Origin: Phreatobacter stygius
GTDB lineage: Bacteria > Pseudomonadota > Alphaproteobacteria > Rhizobiales > Phreatobacteraceae
Direction of reading: 5' to 3'
Assembly: GCF_005144885.1 (NCBI RefSeq)
Contig: NZ_CP039690.1
Span: forward strand, 2,369,001 to 2,433,000
Length of the DNA: 64,000 bases
This document shows positions 7,643-17,379 of the stretch, in pieces. Position numbers and translations under genes: made by a program. Each line of letters opens with the position of its first letter. Within the stretch, counting starts at the first letter, position 1. A model generated the notes under the pieces. It searched no databases, had not been told where the DNA came from, and saw only the letters and a list, made by a program, of their open reading frames with translations.

Positions 7643-9686
7643 CGGTGACGCTGGCGCTGCGGCCCTCGGCGTCGATCACCGACAGCGTGGTGAAGCCCGG
7701 CCCGTCCGGCGCGACGCTTGCCTGACGCTGCGCGCCGAAGCGAGCCACCGGGCGGCCGTCGACCAGCACGGTAAAGGGCGGCCGGCCGCCGGTGGTGCGC
7801 ACCGGCAACGGCTCCATGGTGCCGGTCGCGGCCCCCAGGTCGATGCGCACGCCATCCGGCGGGAAGGCGATCTTCAGGTCGCGCGTGTCGCTGGCCTCTT
7901 CCCGCGTCGAGCCGAAACGGCGCAGCGGCGGCGGCAATTGCCCGTTGCTCATCGACGCCACCGAATCCGGGCGCCCCGGCAGCGGTGCATAGGGCCCGAG
8001 CCGGGCGAAAGCATCGAACAGGATCGGCGCGGCCGCCGTGCGGCCGGTAATGCCCGGCACCGACGAGCCATCGGGACGGCCGACCCACACCGCGATGGTG
8101 CGCTGGCCGTCGAAGCCGATCGCCCAGGCGTCGCGGAAGCCGTAGGAGGTGCCGGTCTTGAAGGCGTAGCGGCCAGCAAGCGCGGCTTCCGGCGCGGGCG
8201 CCTCGGCAAGAATGTCGCCGACCGCCCAGGCGGCGGCCTCCTCGGCCAGCGGACGCGGCGCGGCCGGCGCCGGAGCGTCGCGCCGCTCGATCAGCGCCGG
8301 CATGTCGCCGAGCCGCGCCAGGCCCGCATAGAGCGCGGCAAGATCGTTCAGCCGCAAGCCGACGCCGCCGAGCCCGACCGCCAGTCCCGGCACCTCGCCG
8401 CGCGGCAGCACCGGCCGCACGCCGGCCTGTTCCAGCCGCGAGAAGAAGCGCTGCGGGCCAACCGCCTCGAGAAGCGCGATCGCCGGCACGTTGAGCGACA
8501 TTTGCAGGGCGGTGCGGGTCGACACGGTGCCCTGGTAGCCGCGATCGAAATTGACCGGGGCATAGCTGCCGAAGCGCGACGGCCGGTCCTCGATCAGCGT
8601 CTCGGGATGGGCGAGGCCGGCCTCGAAGGCCAGCGCATAGATGAACGGCTTCAAGGCCGAGCCGGGCGAGCGGACCGCCCGGGTCATGTCGACGGAGCCC
8701 TGCCGGTCGTTGTCCAGCGGGTCGGCGGCGCCGATCCGGGCGATCACTTCGCCGGAGCGATGGTCGATCGCCACCAGCGCGGCGGAGATCTTGGCCCCGA
8801 CCGCCCGCGCCCGCTCGCGCAGCAGCGCCTCGAGCGCCTCCTGGTGGTTGCGATCGAAGGTCATGCGGTGAACCCGCCGGGCCGGATCGGCGGCGACCGC
8901 CTCGGCCGCGGCATGCCAGGCGAAGGCCGGCATCGCCCGGCGGGCGACCGGCATGCGTTCGGCCTTGCCGGCCTCGACCTGTTCCGGTTTCAGCACGCCG
9001 GCGAGCAGCATGCGGTCGAGCACCCGGTCACGCGCCCGCCGGGCCCGTTCGACGAAACGGTCCGGCCGGCGTGTCTCCGGTGCCTGCGGCAAGGCGACCA
9101 GCAGGGCGGCTTCGCCCGGCGACAACCGGCGCGGCTCCTTGCCGAAATAGGCGAGCGAAGCGGCGCGCACGCCTTCGACATTGCCGCCATAGGGCGCCAG
9201 CGACAGGTAGAGATCGAGGATGCGCTGCTGGCCGAACTCGCGCTGCAGGCGCACCGCCCGCGCCATCTCGCGCAGCTTCACGGCGATCGACCGGCCGTCC
9301 TCGCGCTTGTCGATCAGCCGGGCCACCTGCATGGCAAGCGTCGAGCCGCCGGAGACGATGCGGCCATTGGTCAGCCACTGGCCGGCGGCGCGGGCAAGCG
9401 CCATCGGATCGACGCCGGGATGGCTGTCGAAGCGCCGGTCCTCATAAGCCTTGAGCATGCGCAGGAACAAAGGATCGACATCCGCCACGGCGCCGGGAAA
9501 GCGCCACATGTCGTCGTCGGTCTGGAACGGCCTGAGCAGCCGGCCATGACGGTCGACCACTTCGCGCGAGAACGGCGTGGCCGAACCATCGGGCCCGGCC
9601 CCCATTTGCCAGAGCACGATGCCGCCCGCGAGGCTGGCGAGAACGATCCCGCCGCCCGCGAGCACCAGCAGGCGCCGCCGGATCAC
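7629..9686 (-). CDS. pbpC: Penicillin-binding protein 1C
   Basis: 685-residue bifunctional peptidoglycan synthase anchored in the inner membrane. An N-terminal transmembrane segment (residues 5-27) is followed by the GT51 glycosyltransferase domain (catalytic Glu82 in YEDRRF; GGSTLAMQ), then the transpeptidase domain with Ser343 and Lys346 (SALK), SLN (397-399) and KTG (510-512). A C-terminal BiPBP_C domain follows (from about residue 600). The start is a GTG that overlaps the stop of the upstream alpha-2-macroglobulin gene by 4 bases (GTGA), implying translational coupling. This pairing is the well-known PBP1C-macroglobulin partnership. Confidence 0.96.
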   Translation of the reverse strand: MIRRRLLVLAGGGIVLASLAGGIVLWQMGAGPDGSATPFSREVVDRHGRLLRPFQTDDDMWRFPGAVADVDPLFLRMLKAYEDRRFDSHPGVDPMALARAAGQWLTNGRIVSGGSTLAMQVARLIDKREDGRSIAVKLREMARAVRLQREFGQQRILDLYLSLAPYGGNVEGVRAASLAYFGKEPRRLSPGEAALLVALPQAPETRRPDRFVERARRARDRVLDRMLLAGVLKPEQVEAGKAERMPVARRAMPAFAWHAAAEAVAADPARRVHRMTFDRNHQEALEALLRERARAVGAKISAALVAIDHRSGEVIARIGAADPLDNDRQGSVDMTRAVRSPGSALKPFIYALAFEAGLAHPETLIEDRPSRFGSYAPVNFDRGYQGTVSTRTALQMSLNVPAIALLEAVGPQRFFSRLEQAGVRPVLPRGEVPGLAVGLGGVGLRLNDLAALYAGLARLGDMPALIERRDAPAPAAPRPLAEEAAAWAVGDILAEAPAPEAALAGRYAFKTGTSYGFRDAWAIGFDGQRTIAVWVGRPDGSSVPGITGRTAAAPILFDAFARLGPYAPLPGRPDSVASMSNGQLPPPLRRFGSTREEASDTRDLKIAFPPDGVRIDLGAATGTMEPLPVRTTGGRPPFTVLVDGRPVARFGAQRQASVAPDGPGFTTLSVIDAEGRSASVTVRVE

Positions 9687-12600
9687 GGCGCGCCGCCCGT
9701 CACCTCGGCCTGGCCGACCGCGGTGCGCGCCGAACGCTCCGGCCGATACATGTCCTCGATGGTCGCCGGCGGCACGACATACCGGCCGGGTGTCACCGCG
9801 CGGATCATATAGGCGACCTGCCAGCTGGCCTTGGCGCCGCCGGAACGGCTATAGGCCGCCATGAACCGGTCGTCGCGGAAGGCCTTGTAGTCAGGCTGCA
9901 CCTGTTCGGCCGGCAGCCAGCGCAGCGCCGAGGTCTCGGCACTGGCGATCAGGCTCGGATTGTCGATCTCGAAGCCTGCCGGCAACCGGTCGACCAGCAT
10001 GATCTGGCCGAGCTGCGGCACCGCCTCGGTGACATTGAGCACGACCACCAGGCGGGTGCCCTGGGCGACCCGGGCGATGTCCACCGGCCGGCCGTCCAGC
10101 GCCATGTAGCGGCGCTGCAAGGTGAAGCCGTTGGACGCCGGCGGCTCGGGGGCGGCCGGCGTGCCCGTGGCGGTCACCACGGCGCGCACCGCTTCCGGTC
10201 CGGTATTGCGCAAGGCCAGGCCGTCATTGACCTCGGCCGAACGCAGGGTGCGGGCGAGCGCGCCCTGATGCGCCGCGCCGCCGACATCCAGCGAGATGCG
10301 CTTGGCGTCCTCGATCAGCGCCTGGGCGGCAAGCACCAGCCAGACCTTTTCCTGGGTCGACAGATAACGCGTCCGGACCCGCAGATCCTCGACCACTCTC
10401 TGGGCATCCAGGATGATGCGCTGGGTCAGCCGCGCCTCCGAGCCGAGCGCCATCAGGGCCGCCGCATCGCGCAGGCGCGAGCCATAGTCGAAACGGCCGA
10501 GATCGGTCTGGCGGCCATCGCGCAGCAAGGCCACGGCGGAGGTGAACACCCGCTCGGCCCGGCCGGTATCGCCCATCAGGGCGAGCGCCGCACCGAGCTG
10601 ACCGCGCGCCACCGGCGTGCTGATCTGGCCGAGCTGGGTATCGGCGAGCCAGCGCAGCTCGGACAGCGAGCCCCGGCCGGCGCGTGCCAGCACATAATGG
10701 GCGTAGGCCAGGTCCATGCCCTTGTTGTCGCCGACGCCATTGGTCGAGGCGACCAGCGTCCGCAGCCGGTCGATCGCCGACTGGAAGGCCTGATTGGGCA
10801 CGCCGTAGCCCTTCTCGCGGGCGCGCATCAGGAAGTCCGTGACATAGGCGTCGAGCCAGGGATCCTCGTTCGAGCCGGCGGTCCACAGGCCGAACGAGCC
10901 GGTGCCCGATTGCCGCGACAGGATGCGGTCGATCGAATCGCGGATGCGCTCGGCGACCGGTGTCTCCATGCCGAGCCCGCCTTCGGCGGCCGACAGCACG
11001 TCGAGATAAAGCAGCGGCAGCGCGCGGCTGGTGGTCTGCTCGGTGCAGCCGTAAGGGTAGCGATCGAGCGCCATGATCAGGCCGGGCACGTCGATGGCGG
11101 TCGACGGGCTGACCGAGACCGCCACCTGGGCCGACCCCGGCACGAAACTGCCGACCAGGTCCCTGGAGACCGTGACCGCCTCGCCGGGATTCATCGTCAT
11201 GACGGTCCGCAGCGAAACGTCGGGCAAGGCCGGGCGCACGCCGAGCGAATAGCGCGAGGTGACATCGAGCCCGTTCGGGCCGGTCAGCCTGACGCCGAGC
11301 CGGCCGATGCCGAGCCCGTCGGCCGAGAGCGGCACCGAGACGGCGCCACGGCCGCCATTGGCGGCCAGCCTGACCGTCGATTGCGCCTGGCCGACCTGCA
11401 GCGGCCCCTCCGGCGTCACGGTGACGCGGTAGTCGCCGGCTGGCGCTTCGGCATTGACCAGGTCGAGCCTCAGCGTGCCGCGGTCGGCATGGCCGAGCAC
11501 CCGCGGCAAGGTTGCGGTCACCACCACCGGATCGCGGGCAATGACGTCGCGCGACGCCGAACCGTGCTTGGTGGTGGTCCAGGCCATGGCCATCAGACGG
11601 ACCGTGCCGTTGAAGTCCGGAATGTCGAACACCGCCTCGGCCCGGCCATCGGGGCCAACGGTCAGGATGCCAGAGAACAGCGACAGCGGCTGCTGCGCCG
11701 GCGGCGCGCCGGTGAAGCGGTTGGACGGGCCGTCGCCGCCGGAGCGGATCGAGCCGCGCGCCGCCGACATGCCGTCGATCAACAGGCCGTAGAGATCGCG
11801 CACTTCGGCCGACAGCCGGCGCTGGCCGAGATAATAGTCGTCCGGCTTCGGCGCCTGGTAATTGGTCACGGTCAGGATGCCGAGATCGACGGCGGCAACC
11901 GTCACCCGCGCCTCGTCGCCCGGCTGCAGGCCGTCGACCTTGACCGGCACGCGCAAGGTGGTGCGCGGCGAGATCTTCTCCGGTGCCTCGAGGCTGACCC
12001 GCAGCCGCCGCTCATTGGTATCGACGCCGAACCAGGCAAGGCCGATCGCCCGGCCCGGCATGCGCGAGGCTGCCGCATCCAGCGGCCGGCGCAGGAACAC
12101 CGTGGCATAGGCGCCGGCGCCCCAATTCTGGCCGACCGGAAGGGTCACCTTGCTCTGGCCCTGCGGCACCTCGATGGTCTGTTCGGCGAGCAGCCGGTCA
12201 CCCAGCACCGCCACCGTCGCGGTGCCGGCGAAACGTGAATTGATCGACACGGTCATGGTCTCGCCGGTCCGGTAGGACGGCTTGTCCAGGCTCATTTCCA
12301 GGACATCCGGCGTGTCGGCCGTGCCGCCGGCGCCGTAACCGGATTCGAACACCACTGTTGTCATCGGCCCGGCGAGATCGCCACCCGAGACCTCCAGGCG
12401 ATATTTGCCCCAGGCCACCGGCACCTGAATGCGGCCGGCCTGGCCCGGCGTCGTCTCGACCTGGCCATCGGCAATCCGCCGTGTCGTGACGATCGCCTGG
12501 CTGCCCCAGCCGCTGACGCCGCGTGTCCAGGTCCAGCGCGTCTCGAGCTTCAGCACCTGCCAGGTCAGCGCGCCGCGGGTTCGGGTCCGCCCGTCATTGG

Positions 12601-15067
12601 CAACCCCGATGACCTCGAACGACGCGGTCTCGTTCTCGGCGACACGATTGGCCTCGAACAGCGGCTTGACGCCGATCAGCGGCGTCCCCGGCAGCACCGG
12701 CAAGGTGGCGGTCCGTTCGACCGCGCGGCCGCCCGGTTCGGCGACGCGCACCTGCAGGCGGGCCGACAGGGGGCGCGTGGTGTCCTCCATCCTCGGCAGC
12801 GCGGCGCCAAGCGTCACCCGGCCACGCTCGTCGGTCTTGATGCCGTCGGGCAGCGGCTGGCGGTCGCGTTTGGTCTCTTCTTCGCCAAGGCCAAAATTGA
12901 AGCCAGGGAAATCCGGCAGGCCGGTGGTGGTCTCCATCACCACCTCGCCTTCGACGGCGAGATCGGCGCCCGGCAGGCCGAACAGATAGCGGGCGTCAAC
13001 GGTGGCGCCGAACGGGCTGCCACGGGTCAGCCGCTGGCTCGCCGGCGTCAGGTCGAAGGCGATGCGGTCGGGCACGAAGTCCTCGACCATGAAGCGGACT
13101 TCACCGGCGGTCGGGCTGCGCGGATCGGTGATGGCCCGCACGCGCCAGGTTCCGGTGGGCGCCGACGACACGATCGGGATCGGCACGGCGCGCGCGCCGG
13201 CACCCTGGTCCTGGGTGACGATACGGCGATATTCGACGCCATCCGGCCGCTCGACGATCAGCGTCAGCGGCATGCCGGTGACCGCGTCGCCCTTGGCGTC
13301 GCGCAGCAGCGCCGTCAGGTAGACCGTCTCGCCCGGCCGGTAGATGCCGCGCTCCGGCACCAGGAAGGCATCGAGCGGCCCGCTCAGTTCACGCCCTGCA
13401 ACGCCGCGATCCGAAAGATCGAAGGCCGGCTGGCGCAGGTTGAGGAAGGCATAGTCGCCCTGGGCGGTGGTCGCCACCAGCAGGGCCGGCGTCAGTGCGC
13501 CCTCGCCGCGCGTCAGGCCCGGCTCGAACCGGACATGGCCGCTCGCATCGGTGCGCTTGACGCCCAGAACCTCGTTGTTGCGGGCCAGCAGCCGCACTTC
13601 GGTCTCGGCCAGCGGCTTGGCCGAGTTCAGCGAATGGACGAAGCCGTGGACGCCGTCGACGCCCGAGAGCGCGGTCAGGCCGAGATCCGAAACGATGAAC
13701 CACTGCGCCACCAGGCCGCTATCCGAACTGTCGCCGTCGCTGTCGGAGCGCCGCTGCGCATTGGTCGGTTTGGCGGTGATGACATAGACGCCCGGCTCCA
13801 GCGCCCTGACCGCCTCGTCGACCGGAAAGGCCGTGGTGACATCGGCGTTGAGACGGTTCTCCACCGTCAGCTTGCCCTTCCAGGCCGACATGCCGCGCTC
13901 GGTGATGAGCTGGCGCATTTCGTAGCCGTCGAGCGGCTTGGGGAAATCCTCGGCCACCGTCTGGGCGATCGAACGGTCGCCGAGCCGGACGATCTCGACA
14001 TCCACCGAATCGACATTGACGCTGATCACCGGCAGGCCGCGCTGGCCGGAGCGGGGCAGCACATAGGCGCGCCCGGTGAAGCGCACCGACGGCGTGCGGT
14101 CGCGGACATAGACCGTCGCTTCGACATTGCGCGTCAGCGTCTCGCCGGGAATCTCCGAGGGCAGGCCCTGCAGCAGCTGGAACGAATAACGCTCGCCATG
14201 GCGCAGGCCGTCGACGCAGATCTGCCGGTCTTCCACCGTGATCGGCGGATTGGTCGCGCCGGTCTGGCGCACGAAGGGGGCGAAATCGGTGCGGCCCTTG
14301 CGCAGGTTCTCCGAGAAGACGAAACAGGCGCGCGGGCGCATGCCGTCGGAATCGATCTTCGTTTCACGCAGGCGGAAGCCATGCTGGTCGCGCAGGCGGG
14401 TATAGGCTTCGCGCGCCTCCGGCGTGTCGCGGGCCTCCACCACGGCGCGCGCGATGTCGATGGCGAAGCGCCATTGCTGGCGCGCCACCATGACCTGGCG
14501 CAGCTGGGCCAGTGCGAAGGCTTCCTCATTGCGGTTCTGCGAACGCCGATAGGCGAGATAGGCAGCGCCCACCACGTCGTCGCGCAGCTGCTGCCGCTCG
14601 CGCCAGTCATTGGTCACGACGCTGCCGAGCGCCTGCGAGTAGCGCACCCAGGGCGCGGTATCCGGCGCCGACCGCAGCGCGATGGTTTCCCAGAACCGGG
14701 CGGCGGCGCGGAAATCGCCGCGTGTCGTGGCGGCATCGGCATCGCGCCTGACATCGGCGATCGGCCGGGTGTCGGTGGCGGTCTTGCCTTCGATCGAGAC
14801 CTCGAACTTGCGGGCGAGTTCGTTGAGGTCGTCGCGCTGGAAGGCCCTGAGCGCCGGTAGCGCCGGCGCCTGTGCGACCGGGGGACGCTGCGGCTGGGCG
14901 CCGGGCTGGCCCTGTTGCGGTCGCGGCACGGGCTGGGCCGGACCCTGCGCGAGATCGACGATCTCGGGTTCAGGCGCCTGGGCAAGAACGGAATGGGGGG
15001 TCGAAAAAGCAAAAGCCGCGGCAAGAACGAGCGGCCCCGCGGCCGCAAGGAGACCTCGGATGCGCAT
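9683..15067 (-). CDS. Bacterial alpha-2-macroglobulin (YfhM-like)
   Basis: 1794-residue periplasmic protease-trapping protein. A signal peptide (MRIRGLLAAAGPLVLAAAFAF, cleavage near SVLAQ) leads into a Pro/Gln-rich linker. Macroglobulin-like domains, a bait region, the A2M domain (about 1150-1250) and the thioester site follow. The thioester Cys-Thr-Glu-Gln lies in YPYGCTEQTTSRALPLLY, with Cys at about residue 1341, followed by the alpha/alpha toroid. The start at 15067 has AGAGGATAATGCT upstream; an in-frame ATG at 15136 adds an Arg-rich tail before the signal peptide. Unlike E. coli YfhM there is no lipobox Cys. It forms one unit with pbpC downstream. Confidence 0.94.
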   Translation of the reverse strand: MRIRGLLAAAGPLVLAAAFAFSTPHSVLAQAPEPEIVDLAQGPAQPVPRPQQGQPGAQPQRPPVAQAPALPALRAFQRDDLNELARKFEVSIEGKTATDTRPIADVRRDADAATTRGDFRAAARFWETIALRSAPDTAPWVRYSQALGSVVTNDWRERQQLRDDVVGAAYLAYRRSQNRNEEAFALAQLRQVMVARQQWRFAIDIARAVVEARDTPEAREAYTRLRDQHGFRLRETKIDSDGMRPRACFVFSENLRKGRTDFAPFVRQTGATNPPITVEDRQICVDGLRHGERYSFQLLQGLPSEIPGETLTRNVEATVYVRDRTPSVRFTGRAYVLPRSGQRGLPVISVNVDSVDVEIVRLGDRSIAQTVAEDFPKPLDGYEMRQLITERGMSAWKGKLTVENRLNADVTTAFPVDEAVRALEPGVYVITAKPTNAQRRSDSDGDSSDSGLVAQWFIVSDLGLTALSGVDGVHGFVHSLNSAKPLAETEVRLLARNNEVLGVKRTDASGHVRFEPGLTRGEGALTPALLVATTAQGDYAFLNLRQPAFDLSDRGVAGRELSGPLDAFLVPERGIYRPGETVYLTALLRDAKGDAVTGMPLTLIVERPDGVEYRRIVTQDQGAGARAVPIPIVSSAPTGTWRVRAITDPRSPTAGEVRFMVEDFVPDRIAFDLTPASQRLTRGSPFGATVDARYLFGLPGADLAVEGEVVMETTTGLPDFPGFNFGLGEEETKRDRQPLPDGIKTDERGRVTLGAALPRMEDTTRPLSARLQVRVAEPGGRAVERTATLPVLPGTPLIGVKPLFEANRVAENETASFEVIGVANDGRTRTRGALTWQVLKLETRWTWTRGVSGWGSQAIVTTRRIADGQVETTPGQAGRIQVPVAWGKYRLEVSGGDLAGPMTTVVFESGYGAGGTADTPDVLEMSLDKPSYRTGETMTVSINSRFAGTATVAVLGDRLLAEQTIEVPQGQSKVTLPVGQNWGAGAYATVFLRRPLDAAASRMPGRAIGLAWFGVDTNERRLRVSLEAPEKISPRTTLRVPVKVDGLQPGDEARVTVAAVDLGILTVTNYQAPKPDDYYLGQRRLSAEVRDLYGLLIDGMSAARGSIRSGGDGPSNRFTGAPPAQQPLSLFSGILTVGPDGRAEAVFDIPDFNGTVRLMAMAWTTTKHGSASRDVIARDPVVVTATLPRVLGHADRGTLRLDLVNAEAPAGDYRVTVTPEGPLQVGQAQSTVRLAANGGRGAVSVPLSADGLGIGRLGVRLTGPNGLDVTSRYSLGVRPALPDVSLRTVMTMNPGEAVTVSRDLVGSFVPGSAQVAVSVSPSTAIDVPGLIMALDRYPYGCTEQTTSRALPLLYLDVLSAAEGGLGMETPVAERIRDSIDRILSRQSGTGSFGLWTAGSNEDPWLDAYVTDFLMRAREKGYGVPNQAFQSAIDRLRTLVASTNGVGDNKGMDLAYAHYVLARAGRGSLSELRWLADTQLGQISTPVARGQLGAALALMGDTGRAERVFTSAVALLRDGRQTDLGRFDYGSRLRDAAALMALGSEARLTQRIILDAQRVVEDLRVRTRYLSTQEKVWLVLAAQALIEDAKRISLDVGGAAHQGALARTLRSAEVNDGLALRNTGPEAVRAVVTATGTPAAPEPPASNGFTLQRRYMALDGRPVDIARVAQGTRLVVVLNVTEAVPQLGQIMLVDRLPAGFEIDNPSLIASAETSALRWLPAEQVQPDYKAFRDDRFMAAYSRSGGAKASWQVAYMIRAVTPGRYVVPPATIEDMYRPERSARTAVGQAEVTGGAP

Positions 15068-15226
15068 AGCATTATCCTCTGCAGCGATCCGACGCCCCCG
15101 ACGGCCGCGCAGGCGTGAGTGGACCACCCCGCTCACCTTACGGCAATCAGGAGAGATACGGGCTTGTCCTAGGGTGCAATGTCAGCCGTAGGGGATTCTC
15201 CGCAGATCCTCGGTTGGAGCGGCGGG

Positions 15227-16201
15227 TTATTCGGCCTGGATCCCGGCGTCGCGAATCATCCGCGCCCAATTGCCGATCTGTGCCTTGACGAACACCCCGA
15301 GCTCCTCCGGCGGCCCGGAAAAGGCGTCGAAGCCGACACCGGCCAGTTTCGTGGCGATGGCCGGATCGGCGACGATGGCGCGCAGTTCGCGGTTCAGCCT
15401 GGCGACCACATCGGGCGCGGTGCGGGCCGGCGCAAACACCCCGTTCCATGAGGTGATGTCGAATTCGGCGACGCCGGCCTCCTGCATCGAGGGCAGGTTC
15501 GGCAACAATTTGGAGCGTTCGGCGGTGGTCACCGCCAGCGCCCGGATCGCGCCGGCCTGGACCTGGGTCAGCGCCGCGGTGATGTCGACGAACATCATGG
15601 AAATCCGGCCGGCGAGAATTTCGGTGATCGCCGGCGGCGTCGAACGGAACGGCACATGCAGCGCCTCGAACCCGGCGCGGCGCATGAATGTCGCACCAGC
15701 CACGATGCCGGTGGAATTGCCGCTGGCATAAGACAGCTTGCCCGGATTGGCCTTGGCATGGGCGACCAGCTCGGCCACCGATTTCACCGGCAGCCGCGGA
15801 TCGACCACCAGCATGAAGGGCAGGTTGCCGAGCCGGGCCACCGGTGCGAAATCCGCCACCGGATCATAGGTCAGGTTTTTCATCAGGCTCGGATTGGCCG
15901 AGTGCGTGGTGTTGGTCGTCATGAACAGCGTGTAGCCATCGGCCGGGGCGCGGGCCACGAAGGTCGCCGCCACCGAGCCGTTGGCACCCGCCCGGTTTTC
16001 CACCACCACGCCCTGGCCGAGCCGGCTCGACAGCTGTTCGGCAACCACGCGCGCCACCGTGTCGGTGCCGCTGCCCGCTGCGAAAGGCACGACCAGGGTG
16101 ATCGGCCGCTCGGGAAAGGCGGCCTGCGCCAACCGCGTACCGGCGGCGAGCGCCGCCGCGCCGGCCAGCAAGGCGCGGCGGTCGATCATGGATCCGTGCA
16201 T
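15227..16201 (-). CDS. Bug/TctC-family tripartite tricarboxylate transporter binding protein
   Basis: 324-residue periplasmic solute-binding protein. The N-terminal signal (RRALLAGAAALAAGTRLAQA) precedes the Bug-family start FPERPITLVVPFAAGSGTDTVARVVAEQL, the RLGQGVVVENRAGANGSVA ligand motif and NLTYDPVADFAPVA. Bug proteins bind carboxylates and other small organic ions; membrane partners TctA/TctB are not in the window, as is frequent for Bug genes. The start at 16201 follows GGGGAGGTTTCC. It is the last gene of the ring-opening amidohydrolase operon (18200-19288, 17380-18129, 16752-17375, 16213-16626), 11 bp below the cupin gene. Confidence 0.92.
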   Translation of the reverse strand: MHGSMIDRRALLAGAAALAAGTRLAQAAFPERPITLVVPFAAGSGTDTVARVVAEQLSSRLGQGVVVENRAGANGSVAATFVARAPADGYTLFMTTNTTHSANPSLMKNLTYDPVADFAPVARLGNLPFMLVVDPRLPVKSVAELVAHAKANPGKLSYASGNSTGIVAGATFMRRAGFEALHVPFRSTPPAITEILAGRISMMFVDITAALTQVQAGAIRALAVTTAERSKLLPNLPSMQEAGVAEFDITSWNGVFAPARTAPDVVARLNRELRAIVADPAIATKLAGVGFDAFSGPPEELGVFVKAQIGNWARMIRDAGIQAE

Positions 16202-16212
16202 GGAAACCTCCC

Positions 16213-16626
16213 CTAGCGGCGAATGACCCGTTTCGGGTTCTCTTCGTATGGCGGCGTATAGACGACCAGCACGCGCACCGGCGTCGCGCTGGTCACCGTG
16301 AAGACATGCTCCATGCCGGCTGGAAAAAAGCAGCTGTCGCCGGGAACCATGTCGAAGCTCTGGCCGTCGATCTCGGCCCGCGCGGCGCCGGCCAGCAGAT
16401 AGCAGATCTGGTCGATGCCGGGATGGGCATGGGGCAGCGCGCCATTGCCCTTCTCGATCGTGCCGAGCAGCATTTCGACGCTTTCGGCCCCAACCGTCTC
16501 GCGCCCGATCAGGCGGCGGTTGGTGGTGCCGGTGTGATTGGCGGGATGATAACCCGGCACGTCCGCCTCACGGACGTGGTAGCGGCGCGGCGCAACTTCG
16601 CCGGAGCGCCCGGTCTCGGCCGTCAT
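16213..16626 (-). CDS. Cupin-domain protein
   Basis: 137-residue single-domain cupin. The first motif is GALPHAHPGIDQICYLLAG (two His metal ligands) and the second is PGDSCFFPAGMEHVFTV. Such proteins may be dioxygenases, isomerases or sensors; no function can be named. The start at 16626 is chosen because GGGAGG lies six bases before it, whereas the ATG at 16632 directly abuts that site. It sits between the thioredoxin-fold isomerase and the Bug gene on the same strand, so it probably belongs to the same operon. Confidence 0.85.
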   Translation of the reverse strand: MTAETGRSGEVAPRRYHVREADVPGYHPANHTGTTNRRLIGRETVGAESVEMLLGTIEKGNGALPHAHPGIDQICYLLAGAARAEIDGQSFDMVPGDSCFFPAGMEHVFTVTSATPVRVLVVYTPPYEENPKRVIRR

Positions 16627-16751
16627 GATCATCCTCCCGAAGACCGGTTCGTCCGGCCCGTCCCCGCTTCGGGGGCATTTTGCCCGGAGTGTGAGGACCG
16701 CCGCGGGACTGTCAAGCCGGCAGCCTTGCCGGCGCCCCGGCCGGCCAGGGT

Positions 16752-17375
16752 CTACGGCTCGGGTTTCGCCAGCTCCTCCTCGACCTGGCCGAGCCGGTCC
16801 TTGCCGAAAAACATCTCGGTCCCGACGAAAAAGGTGGGAATGCCGAACACGCCGCGCGCCACCGCGGCTTCGGTATTGGCGACGAGCATCGCCTTCACGT
16901 CCGCGTCCTGGCTGCGCGCGACCAGGCTCTCGCCATCGAGGCCGGCCTCGTTCAGGACCCGCAACACCACCACCGGATCGTCCATTTTTTCGCCGGCCTC
17001 CCACATCGCCGCGAGCACGGCCGGGACGTAGCGCTCGGCCACGCCGGCGATTTCGGCGGCGACCAGGCCGCGCATGATCAACAGGGTGTTGACCGGGAAA
17101 TGCGGGTTGAAGCGAAACCGGCTGAGCCCGTGCCTTGCGACAAAGCGCCGGGTCTCCAGCATCTCATAGGCAAGCTTGCCCTTGATGCCGCCGAAGGCCT
17201 GCATCGGCGACTGGTTGTTGGTCGCCTTGAAGATGCCGCCGAGCAGGCAGGGCACCAGCCTGACGGTCGCAGCCCTGCGCGCGGCGATGCCCGGCAGCAC
17301 CTGCCAGGCGAGATAGGCATTGGGGCTGCCGAAATCGAACAGGAACTCCACGGTCCTCGCGGCCGACACGGTCAT
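16752..17375 (-). CDS. 2-hydroxychromene-2-carboxylate isomerase / DsbA-family thioredoxin-fold protein
   Basis: 207-residue kappa-class GST-like protein. The opening FLFDFGSPNAYLAWQVLP carries the Ser-Pro-Asn-Ala-Tyr site where DsbA would have CxxC. Later NPHFPVNTLLIMRGLVAA and the cis-Pro region GVFGIPTFFVGTEMFFGKDRLGQVEEEL match HCCA isomerases (NahD type), which use glutathione to isomerise aromatic ring-fission products. The start at 17375 lies four bases after the SDR stop, indicating coupling. The actual substrate is unknown; the operon partner is a ring-opening amidohydrolase, so an acting role on an opened-ring product is an inference. Confidence 0.87.
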   Translation of the reverse strand: MTVSAARTVEFLFDFGSPNAYLAWQVLPGIAARRAATVRLVPCLLGGIFKATNNQSPMQAFGGIKGKLAYEMLETRRFVARHGLSRFRFNPHFPVNTLLIMRGLVAAEIAGVAERYVPAVLAAMWEAGEKMDDPVVVLRVLNEAGLDGESLVARSQDADVKAMLVANTEAAVARGVFGIPTFFVGTEMFFGKDRLGQVEEELAKPEP

Positions 17376-17379
17376 GACC

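Noticed and set aside
7938-9812. Long open frame on the + strand opposite pbpC and the end of the macroglobulin gene
   Set aside because: Antisense to strongly supported genes; composition is the Arg/Gly/His-rich pattern produced by GC-rich codon positions, with no recognisable domain.
10268-12238. 656-codon + strand frame inside the macroglobulin gene
   Set aside because: Same GC-skew artefact; no ribosome site and no domain.
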